64,000 nucleotides of DNA from contig NZ_CP086068.1 of the NCBI RefSeq assembly GCF_020783335.1, positions 2,976,001-3,040,000 of the forward strand, read 5' to 3'. A program made the position numbers and the translations under genes. Shown one piece after another: positions 63,560-64,000 of this stretch (the stretch's first letter is position 1; the number at the start of each line of letters is the position of its first letter). The stretch is from Mucilaginibacter daejeonensis (GTDB taxonomy: Bacteria > Bacteroidota > Bacteroidia > Sphingobacteriales > Sphingobacteriaceae). The notes beneath the pieces were generated by a model that worked only from the letters and a program-made list of their open reading frames with translations, did not search any database and had not been told where the DNA came from.

Positions 63560-64000
63560 ATGACTGAAAAGGAGAAAAAAGTCATTATCATGTTTATTGC
63601 CGAAGCACCTGGCTCTACCAACAACCATTTTTATTTAAAAAACACCAATTTATTCCGGGCAATGCGCGCGGCCTTTGAACAGGCTTTTGGTAAATTTAGT
63701 TCTGCTGACGAATTTCTTGACTTTTTCAACAAGTCAGGCTGCCTTCTGGATCATCTATATCCGCTGGGTAAAGAAACATCAGCTAAATCAATGCCTTATG
63801 CTGTCGGACAGTTGGCAGATCGTATCCGATTGATTCAACCTAAACACGTTATCATTTTAATGAAGCGAATTGTTCCCGATGTCAATAAAGCAGCTATCGA
63901 TGCCGGTGTCTCTCCATCTGAAATTCTGACCACCGCATATCCCGCAGGAAGTGAAAGGAACAGGCAAGTCTTTATTCACGATATATCAACCTGGTTAAGA
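63560..64000 (+). CDS. Unknown protein, 3' end outside window (uracil-DNA-glycosylase-like)
   Basis: The ATG at 63560 opens 147 codons to the edge. The start reads EKKVIIMFIAEAPGSTNNHF, followed by SGCLLDHLYPLGKET and RIRLIQPKHVIILMKRI. The IAEAPG and LIQPKHVIIL pattern recalls UDG-fold proteins, but key catalytic residues cannot be confirmed in the part visible. It is the last feature, ten bases after LysR. Confidence 0.6.
   Translation, partial: MTEKEKKVIIMFIAEAPGSTNNHFYLKNTNLFRAMRAAFEQAFGKFSSADEFLDFFNKSGCLLDHLYPLGKETSAKSMPYAVGQLADRIRLIQPKHVIILMKRIVPDVNKAAIDAGVSPSEILTTAYPAGSERNRQVFIHDISTWLR

Overview
The window is about 64 kb from a member of the Bacteroidota, most likely a Sphingobacteriaceae relative (Mucilaginibacter/Pedobacter-like). 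Three things point there: house-keeping genes typical of the phylum (type IX secretion PorT beside ubiE, a DUF6089 outer-membrane protein beside nadK, a BlaI/M56 pair with TonB-plug-like tails), promoters of the phylum's TTG-N18-21-TAnnTTTG form, and interspersed REP-like palindromes. The genus is an inference.

The left part (1-33.9 kb) is conserved backbone. It starts inside a PQQ-type sugar dehydrogenase, followed by a TlpA-like lipoprotein. A methionine operon (metY-metX-hom) sits behind a SAM riboswitch and a 34-codon leader ORF ending Cys-Met-Cys-Cys-Cys. Next come a three-gene glycan/lipid block (GT87-like, GT2, deacetylase), a GH51 arabinofuranosidase, signal peptidase I, BlaI/M56, topoisomerase IB, ubiE-porT, SDRs, an alpha/beta hydrolase-CBS-nadK-DUF6089 run, a polyprenol-phosphate mannosyltransferase, a POT transporter and a 7TM-HD hydrolase. 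The block ends at tRNA-Ser(GCT).

The middle part (34.0-47.5 kb) is a mobilizable element. A tyrosine integrase lies just downstream of tRNA-Ser. It is followed by an AAA ATPase/RloB pair (AbiL/RloAB-like defence), a predicted antisense-oriented small RNA, two unknown genes with a strong 5'-UTR hairpin, a HEPN protein divergent from an Xre regulator, and a three-gene cargo (YceI, propeller lipoprotein, membrane-bound winged-helix regulator). The element ends with the mobilization genes (relaxase with a nested out-of-frame membrane ORF, MobC-like protein, excisionase-like HTH). Its right side is marked by the 3' half of a tRNA-Met(CAT), an apparent attachment scar that does not match tRNA-Ser.

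The right part (47.5-64 kb) is a mosaic. It opens with defence remnants: a 5'-truncated JAB protease, a patatin-like phospholipase and a truncated KAP NTPase. A fluoride-resistance operon follows: a crcB-type riboswitch, an enolase and a CLC-F type fluoride exporter. Then comes a sulfur/redox island: a sulfite-oxidase-like molybdoenzyme, DUF202, a Nudix protein, and a tight seven-gene operon. That operon encodes a TsdA-like dihaem cytochrome, DsrE, an orphan ModA-like binding protein, a frameshifted 1-Cys peroxiredoxin, DUF305, a YncE-like propeller and an AcfC-like binding protein. A LysR regulator and a cut-off gene close the window. The strongest candidates for undescribed biology are this periplasmic operon, the unknown gene pair with its hairpin, the small RNA, and the Cys-rich leader coupled to the SAM riboswitch.
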